DNA of 64,000 nucleotides from a virus. Both the position numbers and the translations under genes were made by a program. The first letter of the stretch is position 1. Every line of letters starts with the position of its first letter. This document shows positions 24,505 to 32,691 of this stretch, piece by piece. The stretch is taken from positions 1 to 64,000 of the IMG/VR virus record IMGVR_UViG_3300045996_002876. One strand, 5' to 3'. The notes below the pieces were generated by a model that worked only from the letters and a program-made list of their open reading frames with translations, ran no database searches and was not told the origin of the DNA.

Positions 24505-26313
24505 GTGCGATTCCTCCCCGCCCTGACGGCCCTCCTGCTCGCCGCCGGCCACGCCTGGGCGTGGCCGGCGGCGGCCCCCGCCCCCGCCAAGGGGGGCAAG
24601 GCCCCGAAGGTCCGCCTGTTCGTCCCCGAGCCGACCCACCCGGACGCCGACCTGGGGCTCGTCCTGGCGTACCTGGAGGCGGCCTCGCCGGAGGTCCGGC
24701 CGTACCTCGTCTTCTTCGCCTTCCCCGAGGTCCCCGGCGAGGTCCTCGGCCGGGTGGTCACCACCTGGCGGTACGCCGTCAACAAGGTGTCCACCAGCCC
24801 GGGGGTCGTCCGCGGGGCGGAGGTGCCCGGGTCCGGGGGGCGGCTCTGGGCCGTCGACTACCGGGAGCCCCGGTGGAACCTGCCGGCCGTCCTGGCCGTG
24901 GCCGCCCGCGACCGGCGGTACCGGGAGCCCCACGTGTCCCCGGCCCTGGCCCGGCGGCTCCGGGAGCTGACCGGGGGCAAGCAGGACCCCAAGACCTTCC
25001 ACCTGGGGGTCGTCCTCCCGGGGGCCTGGTTCGCCCGCGAGGTCCTCGAGACCGACCGGAGCCCGGCCTACTACGACCTGCTGTACGCCGGCGAGCGGTT
25101 CGGCGGGGCGGCCCCGGGGTGGGCCCCGTACGACACGACCGTGACCGCCGACCGGACCCCGGTCGGGGACCTGTCCGGGGCCTTCAAGGCGGCCCTCACG
25201 AGGGGACAGGCCGTCCGGGTCACCCACCAGACGGACAACCCCAAACTCGTGTACGTGGCGGCCGGCGGGCTCGAGGGGTACTGCCGGGCGGCCGACCTGG
25301 CCCCGGCCCCGGCCGGGCCGGCGGCCGCCCGCGACTTCCCGGCCACGGACAGGGACTTCGACAAGAAGTGGGGGGCGGCCGCCGCCCGCGACTTCCTCAA
25401 GGCCGAGAAGCTCCGGGTGGCCGTCGGGGCGGTGGTGGCCGGGGCCAAGAGCGACCCGGTCCGCGGGTCGTACGTGGCCTACCAGGACCGGGTCCTGTAC
25501 CTGCTCCAGACGCCGCTGGGCGTCTACATGCGGACGTTCGACAGCCTGAAGACCGCGGGCAAGAGGAACTACGCCGACAAGGACCAGGTCCGCCGGGTCC
25601 TCCTCGAGGACCTGGAGTTCGACGCCGGGGAGTTCCTGGCCAGCATGCCCAACGGCCTCCAGGCCGCCCTCCTGACCGACGGGAACGGGAAGCGGGTCGA
25701 GTTCGCCGACTCCCGCGTGGCCCGGAACACCCGCGACCCGGTGGACGTGACGGTCAAGACGAGTATCGCCTGCGACGTCTGCCACGCCCCCCAGTACGGG
25801 GTCCTGGCCCCGACCAACAACAAGGTCCTGGAGGCCATCGGCCGGGGGGTCCGCCTGCTCGACAAGGACCCCGAGGTCCGGGCCGAGCTCGAGGGGTTCT
25901 TCAAGGGGCTGGACGCCAGCCTGCCGGTCTGGCGGGTCCGGTACCAGGTGGCCCTGGTCGGGGTGACCGCCTCCCCGGCCGACCCCAAGGGGTGGACCGG
26001 CCAGCGGCTGGCGGCCGAGCTCCTGGCCTTCCGGGACGGGTACGACGCCCCGGTCGGCCCGGACCAGGCGGCCGCCGAGCTCGGGTACCCCAAGCTCGCC
26101 GTGATCCTGGCGGCCCTGGTCGACGGGTCGGTCGACGCCGGGAACCTGGTGGCCGGCGGGCACGTCCCCCGGACCGTCTGGGACGAGGACCTCCTGCCCC
26201 GGCTGGCCCTCGTCCTGTCGGCCGCCCGCCGGGGCGAGAGCGGGGACGACTGGCTGGACTGCTGGGTCCCGGAAATGACTCTGACCACGCCCCCCGAGGG
26301 ACGCCGCCCATGA
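24505..26313 (+). CDS. Secreted protein with a CxxCH c-type haem motif
   Basis: The 602-residue product starts at GTG and has a signal peptide (about residues 1-20). One CDVCH motif occurs (Cys423, Cys426, His427), the covalent haem c attachment signature. The rest has no family that I recognise; the style (long secreted protein with a single CxxCH) is common in planctomycetes. It overlaps the next gene by ATGA, and that gene also has a CxxCH motif. Periplasmic electron transfer would be the natural role if haem is really attached. A phage gene of this kind is unusual and suggests host-derived cargo. Confidence 0.65.
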   Translation: MRFLPALTALLLAAGHAWAWPAAAPAPAKGGKAPKVRLFVPEPTHPDADLGLVLAYLEAASPEVRPYLVFFAFPEVPGEVLGRVVTTWRYAVNKVSTSPGVVRGAEVPGSGGRLWAVDYREPRWNLPAVLAVAARDRRYREPHVSPALARRLRELTGGKQDPKTFHLGVVLPGAWFAREVLETDRSPAYYDLLYAGERFGGAAPGWAPYDTTVTADRTPVGDLSGAFKAALTRGQAVRVTHQTDNPKLVYVAAGGLEGYCRAADLAPAPAGPAAARDFPATDRDFDKKWGAAAARDFLKAEKLRVAVGAVVAGAKSDPVRGSYVAYQDRVLYLLQTPLGVYMRTFDSLKTAGKRNYADKDQVRRVLLEDLEFDAGEFLASMPNGLQAALLTDGNGKRVEFADSRVARNTRDPVDVTVKTSIACDVCHAPQYGVLAPTNNKVLEAIGRGVRLLDKDPEVRAELEGFFKGLDASLPVWRVRYQVALVGVTASPADPKGWTGQRLAAELLAFRDGYDAPVGPDQAAAELGYPKLAVILAALVDGSVDAGNLVAGGHVPRTVWDEDLLPRLALVLSAARRGESGDDWLDCWVPEMTLTTPPEGRRP

Positions 26314-26969
26314 AGACCCTGTTCACGTATTTCGTCCCGGCCGGCCTCGCCGGCCTCCTGGTCGCCGTCCCGGCGCCCGCCGACGGGTGTCGGGCGGTCC
26401 AGGGCCGCGGCTTCTACCCCGCCCCGGTGGTGACCGCCGCCCACGGGCACGGGTACGCCCACCCGTACGCCGTCCCGGTGGCGGTCATCCCGAGCACGTT
26501 CTACAGCGTGGCCCCCGAGATCGCCCTGGCGGCCGTCGTCCAGGCGGCGGCCGACCAGGCGGCCCGGAAGGCCAAGGGGGACCCGGCGGAGGTGGAGGCG
26601 GCCGTCGAGCGGGCCCTCCTCCGGGTCCTCCAGGCCCAGGGGCCGGGGCCGAAGCCCCCGGCCGTCCCGCCGGCGAAGAACGACGACCCCGGCCTGGGGC
26701 CGCCGCTGGCGGCCGGGCCGGCCAAGGACGCGGCCGCGGCCGTCCAGAAGGTGGTCAACGCCTCGTGCCTGAAGTGCCACGGGAAGGCCGACGACCTCGA
26801 CCTGACCGACGTGACCCGGCTCGACGAGAAGGGCACCGCCCGCATGCTCAAGCGGGTGATGACGACCGGCAAGGGCCGGATGCCCCCGAACGGGGCGAGT
26901 GTCGAGGGGGACGCCCTCGAGGCGTTCCACGCCCTGGCCCTCGAGGCCGAGAAGACCTCCGCCAAGTAA
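26310..26969 (+). CDS. Small secreted monohaem cytochrome c-like protein
   Basis: The 219-residue product has a signal peptide (about residues 1-24), a His/Tyr/Pro-rich segment, a helical Ala-rich region and a C-terminal cytochrome c domain with CLKCHG (Cys153, Cys156, His157) and a GRMPP segment (Met191) that can give the axial ligand. This is the standard layout of a class I cytochrome c domain. It is translationally coupled to the larger CxxCH protein, so both are likely made together and exported. Confidence 0.75.
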   Translation: MKTLFTYFVPAGLAGLLVAVPAPADGCRAVQGRGFYPAPVVTAAHGHGYAHPYAVPVAVIPSTFYSVAPEIALAAVVQAAADQAARKAKGDPAEVEAAVERALLRVLQAQGPGPKPPAVPPAKNDDPGLGPPLAAGPAKDAAAAVQKVVNASCLKCHGKADDLDLTDVTRLDEKGTARMLKRVMTTGKGRMPPNGASVEGDALEAFHALALEAEKTSAK

Positions 26970-26994
26970 CCAACTCCTTGAAAGGGAGACGCCC

Positions 26995-27456
26995 ATGAAG
27001 ATCGTGACGAGTGTGTGTGCGGTGCTGGCCCTGGCCGGGGTGTCCCTGGCCGACTGCCACGCCGTCAGCGGCCGGTTCAACGCCGGGTACGGCGGGGCCG
27101 TGGCCCTGTCCGGCGGGTTCTACGCCCCGCCGGTGGTGACCGTCAGCCCGGTCGTCAACGTCCAGGCCGGCCCCTGCGACTACGCCGGGGACGCCGGCCT
27201 CGGCCCGGTCCTGGCGGTCGGGGCCGGCGGGTACGGGTACGGCGGCGGGTACGGCCGGTTCGTAAACGCCGGGTTCGGCGGCCACGTCGGGAGCCGGTTC
27301 GCCCGCGGGAACCGCGTCCAGGTGGTCGAGCGGGTCCGGGTGGTCAACGTCCGGAACGTGCGGAACGTCCGCGGGGACGGGACCGGCGTCGTGGGCCTGG
27401 CCCGCGGCGTGGTCGGGACCGTCCGGAACGTCGGCCGGGCCCTGATCGGCCGGTAG
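26995..27456 (+). CDS. Small secreted Gly/Val-rich protein
   Basis: The 153-residue product has a signal peptide (residues 1-19), then CHAVSGRF and FYAPPVVTVSP. These resemble CRAVQGRGFY and PAPVVT in the N-terminal part of the preceding cytochrome-like protein, so the two may share an ancestral secreted domain. The centre is Gly/Tyr-rich and the C-terminus has VRVVNVRNVRNVR. AAGGGAGA lies before the ATG. A strong bidirectional terminator follows. Confidence 0.65.
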   Translation: MKIVTSVCAVLALAGVSLADCHAVSGRFNAGYGGAVALSGGFYAPPVVTVSPVVNVQAGPCDYAGDAGLGPVLAVGAGGYGYGGGYGRFVNAGFGGHVGSRFARGNRVQVVERVRVVNVRNVRNVRGDGTGVVGLARGVVGTVRNVGRALIGR

Positions 27457-27475
27457 GGCCGGGCCGGAAAGTGAA

Positions 27476-27513
27476 ATAAAAAAGCCAGGCCCTTTCGGGG
27501 CCTGGCTTTTTTT
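27476..27513. terminator. Strong bidirectional intrinsic terminator
   Basis: A 12-bp stem (27481-27492 with 27498-27509) around TTTCG is flanked by an A-run on the left and seven T on the right. It ends the rightward cargo unit and, on the other strand, the leftward gene that stops at 27540. Confidence 0.92.
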
Positions 27514-27539
27514 GTCGGCCCTGGGGGCGGCCCGTGCGG

Positions 27540-27878
27540 CTACTCCTCGATGACGGTTTCCATATCGGACAACGGGACCTGCTCGACCTGCTCGCGGTAC
27601 ACCTTCACCCCGGTGGCCCGCCCCCGCGACAGGCTGACGGCCAGCCCGCGGGCGATGTGGGTTTCGGCGGCCTTGAGGGCGGCGGCCGGCAGGAGCCCGC
27701 CGCCGCGGTCGATCCAGGTGATGACGAACTCGCGGCCCATGGCCCGGAGGATGGCGGCGGCGTCGGCCACCTCCTCACACCGGCGGGCGTACTTGACGAC
27801 GGTGACGAAGGCCCCGGCGGGGGGCGGGTCGGCCTCGAGCCGACACGGGGAGAAGACGACCACGGGCTGGAAGGGCAT
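27540..27878 (-). CDS. Unknown small protein near the integrase
   Basis: The 112-residue product from the ATG at 27876-27878 has an alpha/beta pattern (VVVFSPCRLEADPPPAGAFV, then CEEVADAAAILRAMGREFVI). The frame extends upstream but the added part is Arg/Pro-rich noise. No family is recognised. It converges on the terminator at 27476-27513. Confidence 0.55.
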   Translation of the reverse strand: MPFQPVVVFSPCRLEADPPPAGAFVTVVKYARRCEEVADAAAILRAMGREFVITWIDRGGGLLPAAALKAAETHIARGLAVSLSRGRATGVKVYREQVEQVPLSDMETVIEE

Positions 27879-28254
27879 GCGGAGTCTCACGGAGAGGGAA
27901 CCGAAAGTGGGGGCGACGTCGCGCAGGCGGCGGCTGGTAGGGTATCGCGGGGCGGGCCGGGGCGAAAGCCGGGTTGGTGAAAATCCGTTCACTTGGTTGG
28001 CCCGACTACGAGGAGGGGGCTGTCCGGGAACTGGTCAAGATGTCAATTTCCAGGACGGCCCTGTCGCGGTATGAGTAAAATACCGAACAACCATTCGGGG
28101 AGGGAAGCAAGTTGGCTCGAATGCACACGGCCATTTATGACGGGGGAGTAAGTTTTCCTGCCGGCGTACAACTCACACGCGAATTGGTGACACTTTGATC
28201 CGGTAAACGGAACCGGGATTGCTTGTTTCTAGCGGCCCATTCCAACCCTTCCCG
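27879..28254. other. Gene-free, relatively AT-richer stretch next to the integrase (candidate attP region)
   Basis: No convincing gene is present. The part from about 28000 has clearly more A and T than its surroundings, with short repeats such as GGTAT-N7-ATACC near 28069-28085 and a CACTTTG word at 28191. It adjoins the 3' end of the integrase gene, where attP commonly lies. The core site itself cannot be named from one sequence. Confidence 0.45.
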
Positions 28255-29310
28255 TCAGGCACTCTTCCGGACCCGGCCCAGGGCGTCGCGCATGACCTTG
28301 GCCATGTCGCCGACGTGCCCGTAGGTTTCCGACACCATCCGGGTCGACGCGTGCCCCAGGAGGGCGGCCACGACGGCCTCGGTCTCGCCGCCGGCCAGGG
28401 CCTCGGAGGCGAACGCGTGCCTCATCCCGTAGGGGACGAGGTCCTCCGGCAGGCCGACCCGGCGGCGGAGGGCCCGGAACCCCTCGGAGATCCGCTTGGC
28501 CTTCCCCCAGGGCACCCCGCGGGTGGTCCGGAACAGGGGCCCCGTCGGGTAGACGGCGGCCCGCTCGACGGACATGGCGAGGACCCGGTCGGTCAGGTGG
28601 ACGACCCGCGGGCGGCCGGTGGCGTGGGCCGTCTTGTGGGCGGCCAGGACCCAGACGCGGGCGTCGGCCCGCAGGTCGCGGGCCTCCACCCGGATCGCCT
28701 CCCCCGGCCGACAGCCGGTGTCGAACAGGCACACCAGGACGGCCCGGAGGGCCGGGCGGGCGGCGGCCAGCAGGGTCTCGACCTGGTCGGCCGACGGCAG
28801 GACCTCGGCCCCGCGCCGCCGCCTCCGGGGGCGGCGGATCCCGGCCACGGGGGACCGGTCGAGGAGCCCCTCGGACAGGGCCCACCCGAACAGGGCGGCC
28901 AGCCGGCCGTACACGTGGTTCTGCGTCGTCGGGTTCCAGCCCGGGTGGCCGCCGACGGCCCGCTCGACGTCGGCGCGGGCCAGCGTGCCGGCGTCCCGGT
29001 CGCCGAGGGCCAGCGACACCCCGGCCAGGTAGGCCTTCGCCACCCGCCAGGTGTCCTCGGCCACCCGCCCCCGGCGGGCCTCGAGGTAGCGGTCGACCAG
29101 CCCGCGGAAGGTGACCGGGGAGGGGGGAGGGGGGACGCCGTCCCCCGGCAGGGCCGGCGGGGTGGGTAACCCAGCCCCGCCGGCCATCAGGGCGTGGAAG
29201 GCCCGGAGGGCTTGATCCCGGTCGGTCCCGAGGTCGTGGAGGACGCCCCGGATGGTCACGTACCACTTGCCCGTGTCGGTCCGGAGCCAGGGCTTCGAGG
29301 GGCGGGCCAT
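28255..29310 (-). CDS. int: Tyrosine recombinase (phage integrase)
   Basis: The 351-residue protein has an arm-binding N-terminal region, a SAM-like core-binding domain (about residues 65-150) and the catalytic domain with Arg201 (TGCRPGEA), Lys226, Arg297 (YGMRHAF), His320 (LLGHAS) and nucleophile Tyr330. The usual His of the HxxR box is Tyr294, a known variation. It would integrate the phage genome at a host attachment site, showing a temperate life style. It lies between the rightward structural/cargo block and the leftward accessory block. Confidence 0.93.
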   Translation of the reverse strand: MARPSKPWLRTDTGKWYVTIRGVLHDLGTDRDQALRAFHALMAGGAGLPTPPALPGDGVPPPPSPVTFRGLVDRYLEARRGRVAEDTWRVAKAYLAGVSLALGDRDAGTLARADVERAVGGHPGWNPTTQNHVYGRLAALFGWALSEGLLDRSPVAGIRRPRRRRRGAEVLPSADQVETLLAAARPALRAVLVCLFDTGCRPGEAIRVEARDLRADARVWVLAAHKTAHATGRPRVVHLTDRVLAMSVERAAVYPTGPLFRTTRGVPWGKAKRISEGFRALRRRVGLPEDLVPYGMRHAFASEALAGGETEAVVAALLGHASTRMVSETYGHVGDMAKVMRDALGRVRKSA

Positions 29311-29330
29311 GCGGGATCCTCCCGGGGCGT

Positions 29331-29360
29331 TTCCTTCGGGTTTCCTTCGGTCCCCTTCGG
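29331..29360. repeat. Phased direct repeats upstream of the integrase
   Basis: The word CCTTCGG occurs three times with about 10-base spacing (two copies of TTCCTTCGG, then CCCCTTCGG), beginning 21 bases upstream of the integrase ATG. Helically phased direct repeats fit binding sites of an excisionase, an integrase arm domain or a repressor. Confidence 0.6.
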
Positions 29361-29537
29361 GTACGGTGGCAGGGGCGGCGGGACCGTCGGACCGGACATG
29401 CAGGGGATACCCGCGGGCGGGGTCGGAGTTTCAGTCGCGGCGGCCTGCTGAAACCAATCGTGGGCTACGCTGGTAACATACCCAGTGAAGACTCGGACCC
29501 GGTTTTTCCCGCGAGTTCTGACCGCTCGGCCTGGGGA

Positions 29538-30092
29538 TTATCGGTCGCCTACGGAAGAAGTCAAGGCGTTTACTTCGGTAATTCCTCCGGCCTCCCCCGG
29601 CCGGGGGACATGCCTCCAAGTCCGCCCCTGAACAATTCGGAGCAGGGCGACGTGGGTAACCCCGAAGTCCCTGGCTACGCCCCTCAGGCTCTCCCCGGCG
29701 GCGACCCGAACCAGGGCCGTGGCCGCCGTCCGTTCGGTCAGCTTGGCCTGGCCGTGGCGGGAGCCCCTCTGTTTGGTCCCGTGGAGGTCCTTGTCGGCCT
29801 CGTTCTCCGACTTCGTCCCGTAGGTCAGGTTGTCGAGGCGGTTGTCCCACGGCTTGCCGTTCAGGTGGCGGACCTGGAGGCCCTTCGGGCGGAACTTCGG
29901 GTTCCGGGCGGCCGCCTCCTCGATCGTCCGCTGGCCGGTCGTGTACGAGCAGGTCATGATCCCGCCCACCCGGACCAGGGACCGGAAGGCGGCCCCCAGG
30001 CTCTTGTCCGATAGGCGTACGTCGTTCAGGTCGTACCACTCCCACCTCTGAACGAGGCCGGGTGGGAGGGGGATGTCTTTCGGCGGGGGCAC
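29538..30092 (-). CDS. HNH homing endonuclease (HNH_3 type) with C-terminal HTH
   Basis: The 184-residue protein has the HNH core VRHLNGKPWDNRLDNLTYG with the following KSENEADK segment, then a helix-turn-helix part (RGVARDFGVTHVALLRI) typical of free-standing phage homing nucleases. GTG start with AGGAG 6 bases upstream. It lies at the edge of the leftward accessory block and has slightly more relaxed codon use than its neighbours. Such genes spread by cutting related phages that lack them. Confidence 0.85.
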   Translation of the reverse strand: MPPPKDIPLPPGLVQRWEWYDLNDVRLSDKSLGAAFRSLVRVGGIMTCSYTTGQRTIEEAAARNPKFRPKGLQVRHLNGKPWDNRLDNLTYGTKSENEADKDLHGTKQRGSRHGQAKLTERTAATALVRVAAGESLRGVARDFGVTHVALLRIVQGRTWRHVPRPGEAGGITEVNALTSSVGDR

Positions 30093-30095
30093 TGG

Positions 30096-30710
30096 TTACT
30101 CCTGGGGCCGGTGTTCCACGGCCTCCCGGTACCACTTCTCGGTCGCCACCAGGCACTCGACCGGGTCCTCGAAGACGAGGGGCGGCCGCCGGTCCGGGGG
30201 GACCTCCACCCACACGGCCGTCGTGTCCCGCAGGTCACAGACGCCGTGCCAGGAGAAGGCGACCCACCTCTGCTTGCCCCCCGAGGACCCGCAGAACCGG
30301 GGGAACCACAGGCGGGCGGTCATGACCCGCCGGGCTTCGCGGAGGTCTCCGAGCTCGGCCTCGAGCTCGGCGTAGCTCTTCCACCCGCCCCCCGGCTGGC
30401 ACCGCTGGGCGATGAATCGCTGACAGTTGGCCAGCATGGCCGCCGGGTCCCCGACGGTCGGAACGCGGGGCCCCAGGCCGAACGCGGCGTACAGCTCGTT
30501 GTCGTCGAACACGCACAGGTCGTCGGCGTGCTGGTCGTAGTGTCGGTGGACTGCCGCCCGGAGGCGCCTGTTGTCGGCCGCCAGCCGGTCGCGGTCGAAG
30601 GCCAGCCGCCGGAGGATGAGCAGACCGGCGGACGTCAGGCCGTCCCGGCTCGCTTCCAGCAGGGCCGCCACTTCCAGCTCGGTCGGTGGGGCCTGTAGGT
30701 CGTCACTCAT
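30096..30710 (-). CDS. Unknown protein of the leftward accessory block
   Basis: The 204-residue product starts with an acidic helical part (LEVAALLEASRDGLTSAG, then a charged helix to about residue 60), followed by a region rich in Trp and Arg. It ends 3 bases before the homing nuclease start. No family is recognised. Confidence 0.55.
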   Translation of the reverse strand: MSDDLQAPPTELEVAALLEASRDGLTSAGLLILRRLAFDRDRLAADNRRLRAAVHRHYDQHADDLCVFDDNELYAAFGLGPRVPTVGDPAAMLANCQRFIAQRCQPGGGWKSYAELEAELGDLREARRVMTARLWFPRFCGSSGGKQRWVAFSWHGVCDLRDTTAVWVEVPPDRRPPLVFEDPVECLVATEKWYREAVEHRPQE

Positions 30711-30725
30711 AGGTAGGCTTTCGGG

Positions 30726-30917
30726 TCAGGCCGGCCACAGGACGGCGACGCTCTTCCGGGCCGGGAGGGTGATCCGGAGGTCCTCCAGGTCGTCCCCCTT
30801 CTCCTTGGAGACCTGGTACACCGGGGCGAACGAGTTCCCCTCCGGGTCCGAGCTCAGGACGACCGGGGTGGTCGGCGGGAAGGTCCTGAGGAGGGCGATC
30901 AGTTCGAAGACGGTCAT
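30726..30917 (-). CDS. Small unknown protein
   Basis: A 63-residue protein beginning MTVFELIALLRTFPPTTPVV, a pattern often seen in small phage proteins with a helix followed by a beta hairpin. AAAGGACCACCC precedes the ATG. No known family. A 234-base gene-free spacer lies upstream. Confidence 0.55.
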   Translation of the reverse strand: MTVFELIALLRTFPPTTPVVLSSDPEGNSFAPVYQVSKEKGDDLEDLRITLPARKSVAVLWPA

Positions 30918-31090
30918 GGGTGGTCCTTTCAGAGCCGACTCGCGGTTTCACGCCTCGCGGAGCCGCCGGCCAGAACTCCTGTCATCTCCCACGTCAGACG
31001 CGGACCGGCCCTTCGAGGGACGAGTTTCCCGTTCGGGACGGCCAGCTCCGTGGGTAGCCTTGGTTTCAGACTGTGCGCTTACAGCTTTAC

Positions 31091-31110
31091 CCCGGGGGTC
31101 GCCCCCCGGG
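31091..31110. repeat. 8-bp stem-loop in a gene-free spacer
   Basis: CCCGGGGG and CCCCCGGG pair around TCGC. It is the only clear structure in the spacer 30918-31151, which otherwise holds no gene that I can support. Confidence 0.5.
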
Positions 31111-31151
31111 AACCGCTTCAACTCACTACCGGCCCTACCGGTCGTCTCGGG

Positions 31152-31535
31152 TTACCAGTCGTCGTCCGCCGTCAGGTGGATCGAGGCCTTCGTCCCGTGG
31201 TGGGTGACCTGGATCGACGTCCCGAGCGAGGTCGGGGTGAAGCTGTAGGTCAGGGCCCCGCCGCACGCCCCGTAGTAGGGCAGGAGGCCCATCTCCGCGA
31301 AGCGGTCGAACGCGGGGTCCAGCTTCTGGCGGGCGGCCACGACCTTGTCCTGCTCGTCGGCCCAGGCCCGGAGCCTGTCCCGGTGGTGGGGCTGGAGGGC
31401 GAAGGCGGCGTTCAGGCGGAGCCGGCGGGCTTCCTCGACCAGGCCCCGGACGGCCGTCATGAGCCGGGCCGCCTCGGGGGTCCCCTCGACCGCCTCGGCC
31501 GCGGCCTCGATCTTCTTCAGGTCGTCCTCGGTCAT
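31152..31535 (-). CDS. Unknown helical small protein
   Basis: The 127-residue product has a long charged N-terminal helix (about residues 1-75) and a beta-type C-terminus ending in TADDDW. Start is the ATG that overlaps the TGA stop of the upstream small membrane gene, indicating coupling. No family is recognised. Confidence 0.55.
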   Translation of the reverse strand: MTEDDLKKIEAAAEAVEGTPEAARLMTAVRGLVEEARRLRLNAAFALQPHHRDRLRAWADEQDKVVAARQKLDPAFDRFAEMGLLPYYGACGGALTYSFTPTSLGTSIQVTHHGTKASIHLTADDDW

Positions 31536-31669
31536 TGGACCGCCGTGTGCTGGAGGTAGGCCATAAGGCAGAAGAACCCGGGGAGGAAGGCGAGGATGAA
31601 AAAGGGGACGAATAGCCCCTCGAAGACCTCGCCCCAAAAGGATCGTTCGTAGTCGGGTCGGTTACTCAC
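31532..31669 (-). CDS. 45-residue single-pass membrane protein
   Basis: GTG start, stop overlapping the next ATG (ATGA). The product begins MSNRPDYERSFWGEVFEG and continues with one hydrophobic segment (about residues 18-40). Its start also overlaps the stop of the upstream small gene, so it is part of a coupled chain. Too short for most gene callers. Confidence 0.55.
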   Translation of the reverse strand: MSNRPDYERSFWGEVFEGLFVPFFILAFLPGFFCLMAYLQHTAVQ

Positions 31670-31832
31670 TCGGCGTCTCCTCCTCGATCAGCCGGTCTAG
31701 GCGGGTCAGGACCTCCTCCTGGTCGACGTAGTACTTGGTCGAGCACCCGGACCAGTCGTCGGGGTCGGTGCTCGACAGGCATGCCCCGTCGAACAGGTCG
31801 CGGAGGAGGGTCAGGACTTCGAGGCGGGTCAC
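31662..31832 (-). CDS. Small acidic unknown protein (56 residues)
   Basis: The product starts MTRLEVLTLLRDLFDGACL and ends with an acidic helix (LTRLDRLIEEETPSE). GTG start; the stop overlaps the following small membrane gene. Chain position and lack of stops support it as real; function unknown. Confidence 0.5.
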   Translation of the reverse strand: MTRLEVLTLLRDLFDGACLSSTDPDDWSGCSTKYYVDQEEVLTRLDRLIEEETPSE

Positions 31833-31833
31833 G

Positions 31834-31914
31834 TCACTTACTCGCGAAGAGGCACAGGAGGGTGAAGCAGATCACCGGCAGGCCCGCCAGGAAGAACAGG
31901 ATGAGGTCGCTCAC
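31834..31914 (-). CDS. 26-residue hydrophobic peptide
   Basis: GTG start overlapping the stop of the upstream gene (GTGA). The product is MSDLILFFLAGLPVICFTLL followed by CLFASK, a single membrane helix. Very short; supported only by the tight coupling and the hydrophobic composition. Confidence 0.4.
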   Translation of the reverse strand: MSDLILFFLAGLPVICFTLLCLFASK

Positions 31915-32678
31915 GCCGACACCTTCGCCTTCTTCTTGGGGGCGACCTTCTTGGCCACCTTCTTCGGCCGGGCCTGGCGGGCCAGGTACAGGAACTTCGA
32001 CCCCGGCGTCTTCATCTCCTCGAGAACGGCGACGGCGGCGGCGGCGATCTTCCGGAGGTCCTTCGGGGTTCGGGCCAGGCCGAGGTAGTCCAGGATGGAC
32101 CGGACGTCCCCTCCGGCCACCTCCTCCCACTCGTAGCCGACGGCCTCGACCGAATTCGAGTAGCGGGTCCACGCGTCGAGGGTGTTCTCGAACTCCGCGG
32201 CGGTCCTGGCCCCGGACAGGGCCGCCACCGCCGCCGCGTTGAGCGAGGTGTCCGCCAGGAGGTTCCGGTAAAAGCGGGCGGTGGTCCCCAGCCGCCGGTG
32301 GAGCCGCCAGAGGAAGTCCTTGCCGTCGAACTCGCCCCGGGCGGTCCCGAGCTGGGCCACGGCCAGCTCGCGGAGGCCGCGGGCCCGGTCCTTCTCCGAC
32401 GCCCACTCGGTACAGTCGTTCAGCCCGATCTTGAACCAGCGGAGGGTGTCGTGGACGCACGACGGCTTGTCGCTGTGGGGCTCGCCCAGGGCGTAGCAAA
32501 CGGCCGCCTCGACACAGAACTTTCCGGGCTCGGCGACGCCCATGCCCTCGACCAGGCCGTGGTCGACGACCTCGAGGACCCGGGCGACCGTCTTTTTGTC
32601 GATCTTGGCGGGGGGCAGCTTTTTCACGGCGGGATCCGGGGTTATAAGGGTGGGGGCAGTGGACCAGAGGTAATACAC
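31911..32678 (-). CDS. Unknown protein with basic Lys-rich tail
   Basis: The longest frame starts at GTG (255 residues); an inner GTG at 32625-32627 would give 238 residues beginning MKKLPPAKIDKKTV. The central part has several Cys and His (KFCVEAAVCYALGEPHSDK, NDCTEWASEKDRARGL). The C-terminus is very basic with KKVAKKVAPKKKAK, suggesting nucleic-acid contact. No family is assigned. Confidence 0.6.
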   Translation of the reverse strand: MYYLWSTAPTLITPDPAVKKLPPAKIDKKTVARVLEVVDHGLVEGMGVAEPGKFCVEAAVCYALGEPHSDKPSCVHDTLRWFKIGLNDCTEWASEKDRARGLRELAVAQLGTARGEFDGKDFLWRLHRRLGTTARFYRNLLADTSLNAAAVAALSGARTAAEFENTLDAWTRYSNSVEAVGYEWEEVAGGDVRSILDYLGLARTPKDLRKIAAAAVAVLEEMKTPGSKFLYLARQARPKKVAKKVAPKKKAKVSA

Positions 32679-32691
32679 GCGGGGCCGGGCC

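Noticed and set aside
27534-27980. Rightward 148-codon frame opposite the small gene near the integrase
   Set aside because: Composition is Gly/Pro/Asp-rich without fold pattern; the leftward frame has a balanced alpha/beta pattern.
28219-29169. Rightward 316-codon frame opposite the integrase
   Set aside because: Antisense shadow; the integrase carries a full catalytic set.
30918-31151. Additional tRNA or gene in the spacer
   Set aside because: A CCCGGGGG/CCCCCGGG stem is present but no T-arm or acceptor pair, and no open frame with a start context.
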